This document shows, in pieces, positions 1 through 8,310 of a DNA stretch of 64,000 nt; the stretch's first letter is position 1; each line of letters opens with the position of its first letter. The DNA is taken from positions 124,001-188,000 of the forward strand of contig NZ_JAGEOJ010000019.1 of the NCBI RefSeq assembly GCF_017573505.1, read 5' to 3'. Below the pieces are notes generated by a model. That model made no database searches. It had not been told where the DNA came from and saw only the letters and a list, made by a program, of their open reading frames with translations. The position numbers and the translations under genes are program-made. This stretch comes from Actinomadura barringtoniae. GTDB lineage: Bacteria > Actinomycetota > Actinomycetes > Streptosporangiales > Streptosporangiaceae.

Positions 1-823
1 GGTGGAACGGGAGGAACACGCCGTCGAACTCGGGCATCGGCACCTCGACGGTGACGTTGTCGGAGGCGACGGCGGCGGCTCGTCGGGCGTGCAGCCATTC
101 GGCGCACCGCCAGCTCAGTCCCGAGGTGAACGCCGACCTGTCGCCGGTGCGGCGGAAGTTGTCCCACCAGCCGGTTCGGACGATCACGACGTCCCCCTGC
201 TCCACAGCCACCCCCTGCCGGTCGGCGACCTCGTCCAGCTCGTCGGGCGTGACGGGCCGGTCGGGATCGAGGTGGACGTCGTCGCCGCGGTGGGCGACGA
301 CGTCGAGCAGGACCCCCCGCGTGGTGATCCCTTTGTCGATGACCTTGTCGATCCCGCAGCGGGTCGCTCCCTGGCTGGTCACCGCCGACGCGGGGAAGCC
401 GTTGTAGAGCAGGCCGTCGTAGTAGGTGTGGGACAGCGCGTCCCATTGGGTGGCGGCCTGCAGCGGCATGATGATCATGTCGTCGTTGAACCGGAACGGG
501 TTGTCGGCGAAGTACTGGCCGATCTGCTCGGCGACCGGGTTCGCGCTCCAGCCGCGGGAGTGCTCGACGAAGTGGTCGGCGTCGCCGCCGTCGACCGTCA
601 TCAGGTGGATCGGGTTGGGGCGGAACAGGTAGTCGCCCTGCGGTCCCTTCGCCCCGAACTCGACGCCCAGCGGGAACACCGAGCCCTTGCGCACGAGCCC
701 GGCGGAGGCGCGCACCTTCTCCGGAGTGATCAGGTTCAGGGTTCCGACCTCGTCGTCGTCACCCCATCGGCCCCAGTTGCGGACCTGCTCGGCGACGGCG
801 CGGAACTCGGTGATCGAGGACAC
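1..823 (-). CDS. Cyclase-family protein, 3' end beyond window
   Basis: Read leftwards from a GTG at 823 that sits seven bases after GGGAGAG; it runs off the left edge, so about 274 N-terminal residues are present. The metal-site block of the putative-cyclase family (PF04199, kynurenine formamidase fold) is recognisable as TQWDALSHTYYDGLLYNG at about residues 125-142, with the conserved Asp and His. Members hydrolyse or dehydrate amide and ring substrates, usually with a bound divalent metal; the substrate here is unknown. It is divergent from the mhpB operon and shares its 290-base promoter region, which suggests a role in the same aromatic pathway. The family call is firm; the role is inference. 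Confidence 0.8.
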   Translation of the reverse strand, partial: MSSITEFRAVAEQVRNWGRWGDDDEVGTLNLITPEKVRASAGLVRKGSVFPLGVEFGAKGPQGDYLFRPNPIHLMTVDGGDADHFVEHSRGWSANPVAEQIGQYFADNPFRFNDDMIIMPLQAATQWDALSHTYYDGLLYNGFPASAVTSQGATRCGIDKVIDKGITTRGVLLDVVAHRGDDVHLDPDRPVTPDELDEVADRQGVAVEQGDVVIVRTGWWDNFRRTGDRSAFTSGLSWRCAEWLHARRAAAVASDNVTVEVPMPEFDGVFLPFH

Positions 824-873
824 GGTTGGCTCTCCCGGGGTGGTCGGGTGCGTCGAGTGCAGTGCTGTGTAAA

Positions 874-895
874 TAACGCTCATAAACGAGCGTTA
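874..895. promoter_or_regulatory. Palindromic operator between cyclase gene and mhpB operon
   Basis: TAACGCTC-N6-GAGCGTTA has two perfect 8-base arms. It lies 51 bases upstream of the cyclase start and 216 bases upstream of mhpB. The size and placement fit a TetR-family operator controlling both directions. No TetR gene is in the window, so a regulator would have to lie beyond the left edge. A TTGACA hexamer at 971-976 may be the -35 element of the rightward promoter. Confidence 0.55.
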
Positions 896-1110
896 GCTGC
901 ACGATATGCCTGAGTCTCAACGCGTGGAGACGCGAATGTCAAGCGCGAAAGCCAAGGCGGCCGGAGGGGGTTGACAAAGGCGCACGCCGAGGAAGAGGGT
1001 CGATGACATGCATTTATCGCACTGAGAAGTACATTATTTGCACACGTCGGCTACGGACGGCGTCTCCCGCGCGCTCGCCAACGCCTTGCCACTCGACCCT
1101 GGAGAGCACG

Positions 1111-2115
1111 ATGCCACTGGCCCTGTGCTGCATGTCGCACAGCCCGCTTCTGGAGATCACCCGGCAGCGGGCGGAGCTCGAAGCGGACATCGACTCGGCG
1201 ATCGGCTCCGCGCGCCGCTTCGTCGCGGACTTCGGCCCGGACGTGGTCGTCGTCTTCGTTCCCGATCACTACAACGGGTTCTTCCACCGGCTGATGCCGC
1301 AGTTCTGCATCGGGACGCGGGCACGGACGGTGGGCGACTACGACAGCGCGGCCGGCGCGCTCGACGTCCCCGAGCAGCTGGCCGCCGATCTCGCGCGCGG
1401 CGTTCTCGACGCGGGTGTCGACATCGCGTTCTCCCGCCGGATGGAGCTCGACCACGCGACCGCGCAGCCGCTCACCGCACTGTTCGGCGCGCTGGACGCC
1501 CGCCCGGTCGTCCCGGTCTTCGTGAACGCCGCCGCCGAACCGCGTAGTCCGCTGCGGCGGTCACGGGCCCTGGGCGCGGCCATCGGCGGCTTCTTCGCCG
1601 ACCGGCCGGAAAAAGTGCTGGTCCTGGGCTCGGGCGGGCTGTCGCACGATCCGCCGATGCCCACCCTGGAGACGGCTCCGCCGCCGATCCTGGAGCGCAT
1701 TGTCGAGGGCCGTCCTTTGACACAGGCAGAGGCGGAGGGCAAGCACGCCGGCGCGATCGCCGAAGGCGCCCGGCTCGCCGCCGGGACCAGTGAGCGGATG
1801 CCGCTGTCCCCGGACTGGGACCGGGCTTTCCTGGACCTGCTGGCGGGGCCCGGCCTGGACGAGCTCGACCAGTGGACCGACGAGGACATCGGCCGGCACG
1901 GGTGCGGCGCGCACGAGATCCGCACCTGGGTCGCCGCGCACGCCGCGCTCGCCGAACACGGCCCGTACGAGGTCATCGACCGTTACTACCGGCCCGTTCC
2001 GGAGTACATCGCGGGATTCGCGGTGACCACCGCCCGCCCGCGCGAGGCGGCGCGATCCGGGGGAGCCGCGCGACCGAGCGGCAGCGCACCTTCGCGAGAG
2101 GAAGAATCCGTATGA
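1111..2115 (+). CDS. mhpB: 2,3-dihydroxyphenylpropionate 1,2-dioxygenase type extradiol dioxygenase (MhpB)
   Basis: A 334-residue class III (LigB-type) extradiol dioxygenase that should open a catechol ring next to the hydroxyls using Fe(II) and O2. It aligns end to end with E. coli MhpB from memory: CMSHSPL near the start, PDHYNGFF at about 51-58, LDHATAQP with His115 and SGGLSHDPP with His179, both at the same numbers as the E. coli metal and catalytic histidines, and YYRPVPEYIAGF at the end. The ATG at 1111 follows GGAGAG; longer starts upstream lack the family N-terminus. The stop overlaps the next start (ATGA). Ring-cleavage type is secure; the natural substrate may be a larger catechol than dihydroxyphenylpropionate. 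Confidence 0.9.
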   Translation: MPLALCCMSHSPLLEITRQRAELEADIDSAIGSARRFVADFGPDVVVVFVPDHYNGFFHRLMPQFCIGTRARTVGDYDSAAGALDVPEQLAADLARGVLDAGVDIAFSRRMELDHATAQPLTALFGALDARPVVPVFVNAAAEPRSPLRRSRALGAAIGGFFADRPEKVLVLGSGGLSHDPPMPTLETAPPPILERIVEGRPLTQAEAEGKHAGAIAEGARLAAGTSERMPLSPDWDRAFLDLLAGPGLDELDQWTDEDIGRHGCGAHEIRTWVAAHAALAEHGPYEVIDRYYRPVPEYIAGFAVTTARPREAARSGGAARPSGSAPSREEESV

Positions 2116-3809
2116 CCCACCCCGTCAACGAGACCTACGACGTCAACGAGACCTACGACGTCAACGAGACCTACGACGTCAACGAGACCTACGACCTCGT
2201 CGTCCTGGGCACCGGAGCCGCCGGCCTGTCCGCGGCGGTGACCGCCGCCGCGCAAGGGGCGTCGGTGGCCGTGCTGGAGAAGACCCCGAAGGTCGGCGGG
2301 ACGACCGCGGTGTCCGGTGGAGTCGTGTGGGTGCCCGCCCACGAACGTCCGGACGCGCCGGTACCGCTGCCCGTCGAGGACGCGATGGCTCATCTGCGGG
2401 CACTCGCGAACGGCACGATCGACGAGCACCTGGCCGAGGCGTTCGTCCGCTCGGCGGCCCCGGCGGTCGAGTTCCTCGAAGCGCACACGCCCCTGCGGCT
2501 CTCGGTCGCCGACGGGTTCCCCGACTACAAACCCGAACACGACGGCGGCAAACCGGAAGGCGGCCGGTCGTTGAATCCGGCACCGTTCGACTTCGCCGAT
2601 CTCGGCGCCTGGTCCGGCCGGGTGACGGCGTTCCCCAACGACTACAGCAACGTCGGCTTCGACGCCGAGACGCAGGATCGGCTCTGGGGCGGCCGCGACA
2701 CCGGAGACGAAGCCGCCGGCGGTGGCGATGTGCGCGTGGCCGGACAGGCCCTGGTCGGAGCGCTGCTGCGCGGGCTGCTCGATCTCGGAGTCGAACCGCG
2801 GACCCGCGCACGCGCGGTCGAGCTCATCGTCGACGACGGCGCGGTCACCGGTGTCGTGGTGGAGAGCCCGGAAGGCCGGTGGGAGGTGCGCGCCCGGCGA
2901 GGCGTCGTCATCGCGACCGGCGGGTTCGAGTGGGACGCCGAGCTGGTCCGGACCTTCCTGCGCGGGCCGATGAACGGGCCGACGTCCCCGCCGAACAACA
3001 TGGGCGACGGACTGAGAATGGCGATGAAGGCCGGCGCCGCGTTGGGCAACATGACCCAGGCCTGGTGGGTGCCGATCGTCCAGATCGCCGGTGACACCCT
3101 CGGGGGCCACCAGCGCAACCGCAGCGTACGGCTGGAGCGCACCCGGCCGCGCAGCATCATGGTCAACCGGCACGGCCGGCGGTTCACCAACGAGGCCGGC
3201 GACTACAACAGCATGGGCGGAGCGTTCCACCAGTTCGACCCGGCACTCTTCGAGTACCCGAACATCCCCGCGTGGATCGTGTTCGATCACGAGCACCTGG
3301 CCCGGTACGGCTTCCTCGGAGTCACCGCCGACGACGCGATCCCGGAGTGGTTCCACGAGTCCGCCGGCATCGCCGAACTGGCGTCCGCGACCGGAATCGA
3401 CGGGCCGTCACTCGCGTACACCCTCGGCACGTGGAACCGCCACGCCGCCGACCTGCATGACCCGGACTTCCAGCGGGGCCAGAGCGTCTACGACGGTCAC
3501 TGGGGTGACACCGCGGCGCCGACGCTCCCCGAGCGCACGCTCGGGCCGATCGACACCGCGCCGTTCTACGCCGTGCGCGTGGACATCGGCTGCATGGGCA
3601 CCAAGGGCGGCCCGCGTACGGACGAGAACGGGCAGGTGCTGGACATCGACGGCCGGCCCATCAAGGGCCTGTACGCGGCCGGCAACGCCATGGCCGGGAC
3701 GACGGGAATGGCCTACGGAGGCGCGGGCGGGACGATCGGCCCGGCGGTCACGTGGGGTCACCGGGCCGCGCACCACGCGGTCACCGGGACGAAGGCGGCG
3801 ACGCTGTGA
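2112..3809 (+). CDS. FAD-dependent dehydrogenase, 3-ketosteroid-delta1-dehydrogenase/fumarate-reductase family
   Basis: 565 residues. The dinucleotide-binding motif is LGTGAAGLSAAVTAA at about residues 33-47, followed by the EKTPKVGGTTAVSGG block of the FAD_binding_2 family, a central flavin segment ending GVVIATGGFEWD, and the C-terminal GLYAAGNAMAGTTGMAYGGAGGTIGPA flavin cap. These families insert or reduce C=C bonds next to a carbonyl. Residues 5-28 are four copies of VNETYD, absent from typical relatives, encoded by a perfect 18-base tandem repeat. The gene overlaps mhpB by ATGA and the hydrolase by GTGA, so it belongs to the same transcript and probably acts on the same catabolite. Confidence 0.8.
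   Translation: MTHPVNETYDVNETYDVNETYDVNETYDLVVLGTGAAGLSAAVTAAAQGASVAVLEKTPKVGGTTAVSGGVVWVPAHERPDAPVPLPVEDAMAHLRALANGTIDEHLAEAFVRSAAPAVEFLEAHTPLRLSVADGFPDYKPEHDGGKPEGGRSLNPAPFDFADLGAWSGRVTAFPNDYSNVGFDAETQDRLWGGRDTGDEAAGGGDVRVAGQALVGALLRGLLDLGVEPRTRARAVELIVDDGAVTGVVVESPEGRWEVRARRGVVIATGGFEWDAELVRTFLRGPMNGPTSPPNNMGDGLRMAMKAGAALGNMTQAWWVPIVQIAGDTLGGHQRNRSVRLERTRPRSIMVNRHGRRFTNEAGDYNSMGGAFHQFDPALFEYPNIPAWIVFDHEHLARYGFLGVTADDAIPEWFHESAGIAELASATGIDGPSLAYTLGTWNRHAADLHDPDFQRGQSVYDGHWGDTAAPTLPERTLGPIDTAPFYAVRVDIGCMGTKGGPRTDENGQVLDIDGRPIKGLYAAGNAMAGTTGMAYGGAGGTIGPAVTWGHRAAHHAVTGTKAATL
2124..2195 (+). repeat. Four perfect 18-base tandem repeats at the 5' end of the FAD dehydrogenase gene
   Basis: The unit GTCAACGAGACCTACGAC occurs at 2124, 2142, 2160 and 2178 without a mismatch and encodes VNETYD each time. 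It starts 12 bases after the ATGA overlap with mhpB and ends just before the Rossmann fold, so copy number can change without breaking the frame or the core enzyme. Confidence 0.95.
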
Positions 3810-4645
3810 GCGCAACACCGACCGTGTACAGCAGAACCGTCGAGGTCGACGGCCTCACCACCGGATACCTGGACGCCGGCGACGGCGAACCGGTCGTGCT
3901 CCTGCACGGGGGAGAGTTCGGCGCCGATGCCGAAGTCTCGTGGGAGCACACCATCGCGGCGCTGGCGAAGACGTACCGTGTCGTGGCACCCGACCAGCTC
4001 GGCTACGGACGGACCGCCAAGGTCATCGACTTCGCCGACGGCCGAGGCATGCGGATCCGCCACGTCGCCCGATTCTGCGAACTGCTCGGGATCACCGGGG
4101 CGACGTTCGTCGGCAACTCGATGGGAGCGGTCAACATGCTCGTCGACGCCGCGTCCGCCGCCCCGCTGCTCCCCGCTCGGCGGCTCGTGGCGATCTGCGG
4201 CGGCGGTGAGATCCTGCGCAACGAACACGTCTCCGCCCTCTACGACTACGACGCCTCGCTGCCCGCGATGCGCAGCATCGTCGCGGCGTTGTTCCACGAC
4301 CAGGCCTACCCGGATGATGACGCGTACGTGCGACGCCGGTACGACTCGAGCATCGCCCCGGGCGCCTGGGAGGCGATCGCGGCGGCGCGCTTCCGCCGCC
4401 CCCGGGCCCAGCGACCGGCGACTCCGGAGCCGGAGTACGAACGCATCAGCGTCCCGGCATTGTTCATCGAAGGCGGCGCGGACAAGCTCAAACCGCCCGG
4501 CTGGGCGAAACAGCTGGCCGAACGGGTCGTGCACGGCCGCAGCGCGGTGGTCGACGGCGCCGGGCACTGCCCGCAGATCGAGCGCGCCGGGGTCGTCAAC
4601 GACCTGCTGCTCGGCTTCCTCGCCGCGGACTCGGAGGGACGATGA
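3806..4645 (+). CDS. Alpha/beta hydrolase, meta-cleavage product hydrolase type (MhpC-like)
   Basis: 279 residues from a GTG overlapping the previous stop. It has the oxyanion-loop HGGEFGADAEVSW, the DQLGYGRT segment shared with MhpC/BphD-type C-C hydrolases, the nucleophile elbow GNSMG with Ser105, an acidic residue in IEGGADKLKPP and the catalytic histidine in GAGHCPQIE near the end. Enzymes of this type split the ring-opened product of an extradiol dioxygenase into a hydroxydienoate and a short acid. Its position two genes after mhpB in the same overlapped operon supports that job; the leaving acid is unknown. Confidence 0.82.
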   Translation: MSATPTVYSRTVEVDGLTTGYLDAGDGEPVVLLHGGEFGADAEVSWEHTIAALAKTYRVVAPDQLGYGRTAKVIDFADGRGMRIRHVARFCELLGITGATFVGNSMGAVNMLVDAASAAPLLPARRLVAICGGGEILRNEHVSALYDYDASLPAMRSIVAALFHDQAYPDDDAYVRRRYDSSIAPGAWEAIAAARFRRPRAQRPATPEPEYERISVPALFIEGGADKLKPPGWAKQLAERVVHGRSAVVDGAGHCPQIERAGVVNDLLLGFLAADSEGR

Positions 4646-5466
4646 CCACAGGCGACTACTCCGGCCGCCGCGTCGTGGTGACCGGCTGCGCGTCGGGCAT
4701 CGGCGAGCGGCTCGCGGCGCAACTCGCCGACCGCGGCGCGCAGGTCATCGGCCTCGACCGCCGGCGCCCCCGCGTCCACGTGGAGTCGTTCCACCCGGTC
4801 GACCTCAGCGACTCGGAGTCCATCGGAGCGGCGGCCACCGCCATCGACGGTCCGGTCGACGCGCTGTTCAACGTCGCCGGGATCTCGGGCACGGTCGGCT
4901 CCGCCGCCATCGTCGGGGTGAACTTCGTCGGCACACGCGAGCTCACCGACGCGCTCCTGCCCCGCATGCCGGCCGGCGCCGCCATCGCGAACACCGGGTC
5001 GATCGCCGGCTCGCACTACCAGCGGCGCCGTGATCTGGTCACCGGCCTCCTGGCCACCACCACCCGCGACGGCGCGCGACGCTGGTGCGACGAGCACGCC
5101 GACGAGCTGGGCACCGGCTACTCGGTCTCCAAGGACGCGGTCATCTGGTACACGCTGCACCGGTCGGTCGAGCTGGCCGAGCGCGGCATCAGGATGAACT
5201 GCGTCTGTCCCGGTCTCACCGAGACCCCGATCCTCGCCGACTCCCGGCGCGCACGCGGTGCGGCGTTCCTCGACGGCATCCCCATGCCGCTGGGCAGAGT
5301 GGCCGAGCCGGCCGAGCAGGCCTCGGTCCTGGCGTTCGTCAACAGCCCGGGCGCGAGCTACCTGAACGGCCAGGTCCTGTGGGTCGACGGCGGCTACATG
5401 GCCGGAGTCCAGACCGGACGGCTCCCCAACACCACCGGCGCGGCGGGCAAGGCCGACGGCTCATGA
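4642..5466 (+). CDS. SDR, 3-alpha-HSD/coniferyl-alcohol-dehydrogenase-like
   Basis: 274 residues, classical short-chain dehydrogenase. Visible are the nucleotide-binding TGCASGIG at about 14-21, NVAG in the beta4 region, a serine in TGSIAGS and the active-site YSVSK. The long insertion between the Ser and Tyr motifs (ARRWCDEHADELGTGYSVSK) and the ending VLWVDGGYMAG resemble the 3-alpha-hydroxysteroid dehydrogenase/carbonyl reductase and coniferyl alcohol dehydrogenase subgroup. It should oxidise an alcohol or reduce a carbonyl with NAD(H). ATGA overlaps at both ends place it in the mhpB operon. Confidence 0.8.
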   Translation: MTTGDYSGRRVVVTGCASGIGERLAAQLADRGAQVIGLDRRRPRVHVESFHPVDLSDSESIGAAATAIDGPVDALFNVAGISGTVGSAAIVGVNFVGTRELTDALLPRMPAGAAIANTGSIAGSHYQRRRDLVTGLLATTTRDGARRWCDEHADELGTGYSVSKDAVIWYTLHRSVELAERGIRMNCVCPGLTETPILADSRRARGAAFLDGIPMPLGRVAEPAEQASVLAFVNSPGASYLNGQVLWVDGGYMAGVQTGRLPNTTGAAGKADGS

Positions 5467-6239
5467 CCCGCTACACCGACCTCCTCCGCCTGGACGGCCG
5501 AACGCACGTCGTCGTCGGCGTCGGCCCGGGCATCGGCCGCGAGACCGCGTGCGCGCTGGCCGCCGCCGGCGCGCACGTCGTCTGCGTCGACATGGACCCG
5601 GCCCAGGCGTCGGTGGTCGCCGAGTCCATCGGCGGAACGGCGGCGGCCTGCGACATCACCGACCACGGGCGGTTCGCCCAGGTCCTGTCGGACATCGGCC
5701 GCATCGACGGCGTCACCGATGTCGTCGGGCTCGTCCGCTGGACGCCGCTGGCGGAGACCGGTGACGACGACTGGGCCTGGCAGGACGGGATCGTCGCCCG
5801 GCAGGCCCTCGCCGTACTGCGGACCGCGGTCCCGTACCTGCGCGACAACGGCGGCGGATCGTTCACGTTCATCGCGTCGGTGTCGGCCCTGGCCAGCGCA
5901 CCCGGACACGGCCTCTACGGAATGTCCAAGGCGGCACTGCTGTCGATGGTCCGTACCGCCGCCGTCGAGCTCGGCCCCCTGGGCATCCGGGTCAACGCGG
6001 TGTCGCCCGGAGCGACCCTGACACCGCGCATGGTCGCAGACCCACGCTTCACCGACGCGATCCGCACCAACTCCGCGCGAACCCCGCTGGGAAAACTCGC
6101 CTCACCAGCCGACATCGCCGCCGCGGCACTGTTCCTGACCAGCGGCCTAGCCACCCACGTGACGGGACACAACCTCGTAGTCGACGGAGGCCTGAGCATC
6201 ACCTGGCCCCTGGCCCGCCCCGACCACTCGACCATCTGA
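5463..6239 (+). CDS. Short-chain dehydrogenase/reductase, last gene of mhpB operon
   Basis: 258 residues, ATGA-overlapped with the preceding SDR. The cofactor motif is GVGPGIG at about 19-25 (first Gly in place of the usual Thr-Gly pair), the catalytic serine lies in FIASVSALAS, and YGMSK supplies Tyr and Lys; VTGHNLVVDGG is the usual C-terminal signature. Substrate unknown. A mutated partial copy of the same gene lies at 63153-63374, with 12 mismatches over about 145 bases. No clear terminator follows. Confidence 0.8.
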   Translation: MTRYTDLLRLDGRTHVVVGVGPGIGRETACALAAAGAHVVCVDMDPAQASVVAESIGGTAAACDITDHGRFAQVLSDIGRIDGVTDVVGLVRWTPLAETGDDDWAWQDGIVARQALAVLRTAVPYLRDNGGGSFTFIASVSALASAPGHGLYGMSKAALLSMVRTAAVELGPLGIRVNAVSPGATLTPRMVADPRFTDAIRTNSARTPLGKLASPADIAAAALFLTSGLATHVTGHNLVVDGGLSITWPLARPDHSTI

Positions 6240-6580
6240 CCGCACGCGGCCAGGGCCGGCATCCCGATCACGCAACGCACCGTCGGCCCCTCACTGAGCC
6301 ACGGTCTGGTGTGAGGGCTGCCAGCTCAGCAATGCGGGCCTCGGCGGCGTGCAGCTTGGTCCGCCATGCGGCACTTCCCTGCGCAGCGTCCGCACTAGGG
6401 TGGCGCGGTCGGCCTGGCCCTCGCTGTTGTCGGGTCGGCTGACCTGCGCACGCCCGTCACTGCACCGGCGTAGCCCTGAAGATCATTCCGCGCATGTTCC
6501 GGATCTTGAAACACCCGGCTCGCGCTGCTGACACCCGTGGCGACTGGCCATCGGCGCGCTCACTCCACAGGGTGGAACGA
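6240..6580. other. Non-coding stretch, possible decayed coding on minus strand
   Basis: No complete gene is visible. Two short minus-strand frames around 6300-6450 read like coiled-coil coding sequence (for example RTKLHAAEARIAELAAL) but are joined by frameshifts and lack a start. This may be the tail of a decayed gene; no family can be named. Confidence 0.3.
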
Positions 6581-6904
6581 TCACCGTTGCCAGAACTTCC
6601 AGCGTGAGGGGCGCTCGATCGAGGCGCTGGCCTCCGCATCCTTGACCAGGTCGGGCAGCTTGGTGCTCATGGACTTGTAGAGCTCGGCGGCCTCGGCCTG
6701 CTGTGCGGGGTTGAGATCGGAGACCGCTTCGTCCATCTGAGGGTCGTAGGCGATCAGCCCCGTTTCCTCCTGGACGATGATGGCGAGCTTGAAAACCTTG
6801 TCGATCAGCTGACCGGCCAGCTCGCCCGTATGCCAGTTCCTCCCCAGGCCCGCCGAGACCTGAACTGAGCGGCGGTCGGGTTCTGTCAGGGCCTTAAGCC
6901 ACGG
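6581..6904 (-). pseudogene. Truncated unknown gene (C-terminal fragment)
   Basis: An open frame of 107 codons ends at TGA 6581-6583 and begins right after an in-frame TAG at 6905-6907. It has no ATG or GTG at its beginning, and the protein starts mid-domain (ALTEPDRRSVQVSAGLG). Codon use is normal for the region and the end SRWKFWQR looks like a natural terminus. I read it as the 3' part of a gene whose 5' end was lost. Family not recognised. An unusual internal start would be the alternative. Confidence 0.4.
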
Positions 6905-6936
6905 CTATCTCATCGGGTCGCGTATAGAGACCGGCG

Positions 6937-8310
6937 TCAGCCGGGGAGTGGGGTAGGGGACCGTTCGCCGGGGCCGGGGCCGGGGCCGGGGCCGGAGCAG
7001 CGGCATGCGGGGTGGTGCTTGGGTGGGTGGGGGTGCTTCTTCCTCGGCTTGGTCGGCTTGGGGTTCGGCTTCGTGGTGGGGGTTGGGGTGCGGTCTTCGA
7101 CGTCGGTGTCGGCGCAGGAGGCGTTGTCTCTCATGTGCGCGTCCCGGACGGTGGTGTGCGTTGTGGCGCAGTTGACGATGTGCGTGCCCGCTTCGGTGCC
7201 GGCGTTGACGTGTTCGGTGATGGTGATCGTCCTGCTGGCGCCGGCTTTGAGGGTGCCCAGGTCGCAGACCAGGGTGGAGCCGCTCTGCCTGCACTCCTCC
7301 GGGTAGTCGGTCAGTGTCACATGCTCGTCGATGGGGTCCATGACGATGATGTCGGGGGCCGGGGAGGAACCCTCGTTGACCACCTTCAGCTTGTAGGTGA
7401 TCGTGCCGTCGGGATTCACGGTCGCTGGGCCGGTCTTCTCGATCGACAACTGGGCGGCGTTGGGGCCGGGCGGCCCGACGATGGTGTCCATGCACGAGTT
7501 GTTGTTGTCGGTGTCGGTCTCTCGGCTGCCGGTGTAGACCATCGCGCAGTTGGCGATCGAGGTGCCGTCGTTCACGCCGGCGTTCACTTTGACGGTGAAC
7601 GTGAAGGTCTTGGTCTCGCCGGGACCGAGCCTGCCCAGCGGGCAGGTGACCGTCAGGCCGCTGGCGGGGCACTCGGCGGGAAGGTCGACGATGGTCGTCA
7701 GGTTCCCGTTCGTCGGGTCCTGCACGGTGACGTCGACGGCGTCGGACGGGCCGTGGTTGACGACCTTGATCGTGTAGGTGATGGTGCCGTCGGGGTTCAC
7801 CGTCGCCGGGCCGGTCTTGGTGATCTCGACGTCGGTCAGTGTCCGGGTCTGGCTGATCAGCTGGGTGCCCTGGGCCTGCGCTCCCGGCGTCGAGGTCGAG
7901 ACGTCGGCGCGGCTGGTGAGGTTGGTCCCGTCGGACAGGCTCGGGTCGACGGTGACCGGGATCTGGTACGTGATCGAGCCGCCCGCGGGCACGGACACGC
8001 CCGTTCCCCCGCAGGTCACCTTCTGCCCGGAGACGGCACAACCGCTGGGCGCTGTGCCGACGGTGACCTCGCTCGGGAGGGCGTCGGTGACCGTCACGTC
8101 AGAGGCCGCGCTGTCACCGCTGTTGGTCACCGTCACCGTGTAGACGGCCTCGGCGCCGATGGTCATCGGGTCGGGCGACACCGACTTGGTGACCTGAAGG
8201 TTGGCGTTGCGCGCTTCCCGGGTGACCGCGTCGGCCATCCCCGTCGCGGTGAGCGTCGTGATCAGCGCGGAGGCGGCGACCCCGGCCACCACCGTGAGAA
8301 GTCCCGCCAT
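6937..8310 (-). CDS. DUF11 repeat surface protein
   Basis: 457 residues: a hydrophobic N-terminal segment (LLTVVAGVAASALITTLTATGMA) that should act as signal peptide or anchor, then three DUF11 (immunoglobulin-like) modules at about 36-150, 160-280 and 285-405, then a Lys/Pro/Gly-rich tail ending in GPGPGPGPG. Modules two and three share the phrase KTGPATVNPDGTITY almost exactly, showing internal duplication. Each module carries cysteine pairs. DUF11 proteins are wall or spore-surface components; no LPXTG motif is present, so attachment would be non-covalent or through the tail. Monocistronic by position. Confidence 0.8.
   Translation of the reverse strand: MAGLLTVVAGVAASALITTLTATGMADAVTREARNANLQVTKSVSPDPMTIGAEAVYTVTVTNSGDSAASDVTVTDALPSEVTVGTAPSGCAVSGQKVTCGGTGVSVPAGGSITYQIPVTVDPSLSDGTNLTSRADVSTSTPGAQAQGTQLISQTRTLTDVEITKTGPATVNPDGTITYTIKVVNHGPSDAVDVTVQDPTNGNLTTIVDLPAECPASGLTVTCPLGRLGPGETKTFTFTVKVNAGVNDGTSIANCAMVYTGSRETDTDNNNSCMDTIVGPPGPNAAQLSIEKTGPATVNPDGTITYKLKVVNEGSSPAPDIIVMDPIDEHVTLTDYPEECRQSGSTLVCDLGTLKAGASRTITITEHVNAGTEAGTHIVNCATTHTTVRDAHMRDNASCADTDVEDRTPTPTTKPNPKPTKPRKKHPHPPKHHPACRCSGPGPGPGPGERSPTPLPG

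Noticed and set aside
2-913. 303-residue plus-strand open frame at the left edge
   Set aside because: It is antisense to the cyclase-family gene, whose minus-strand translation has the family motifs and a ribosome binding site; the plus-strand product is a charged low-complexity shadow.
1003-1110. Longer mhpB start at 1003
   Set aside because: The extra 36 residues have no similarity to MhpB, whereas the ATG at 1111 has GGAGAG and matches the family N-terminus.
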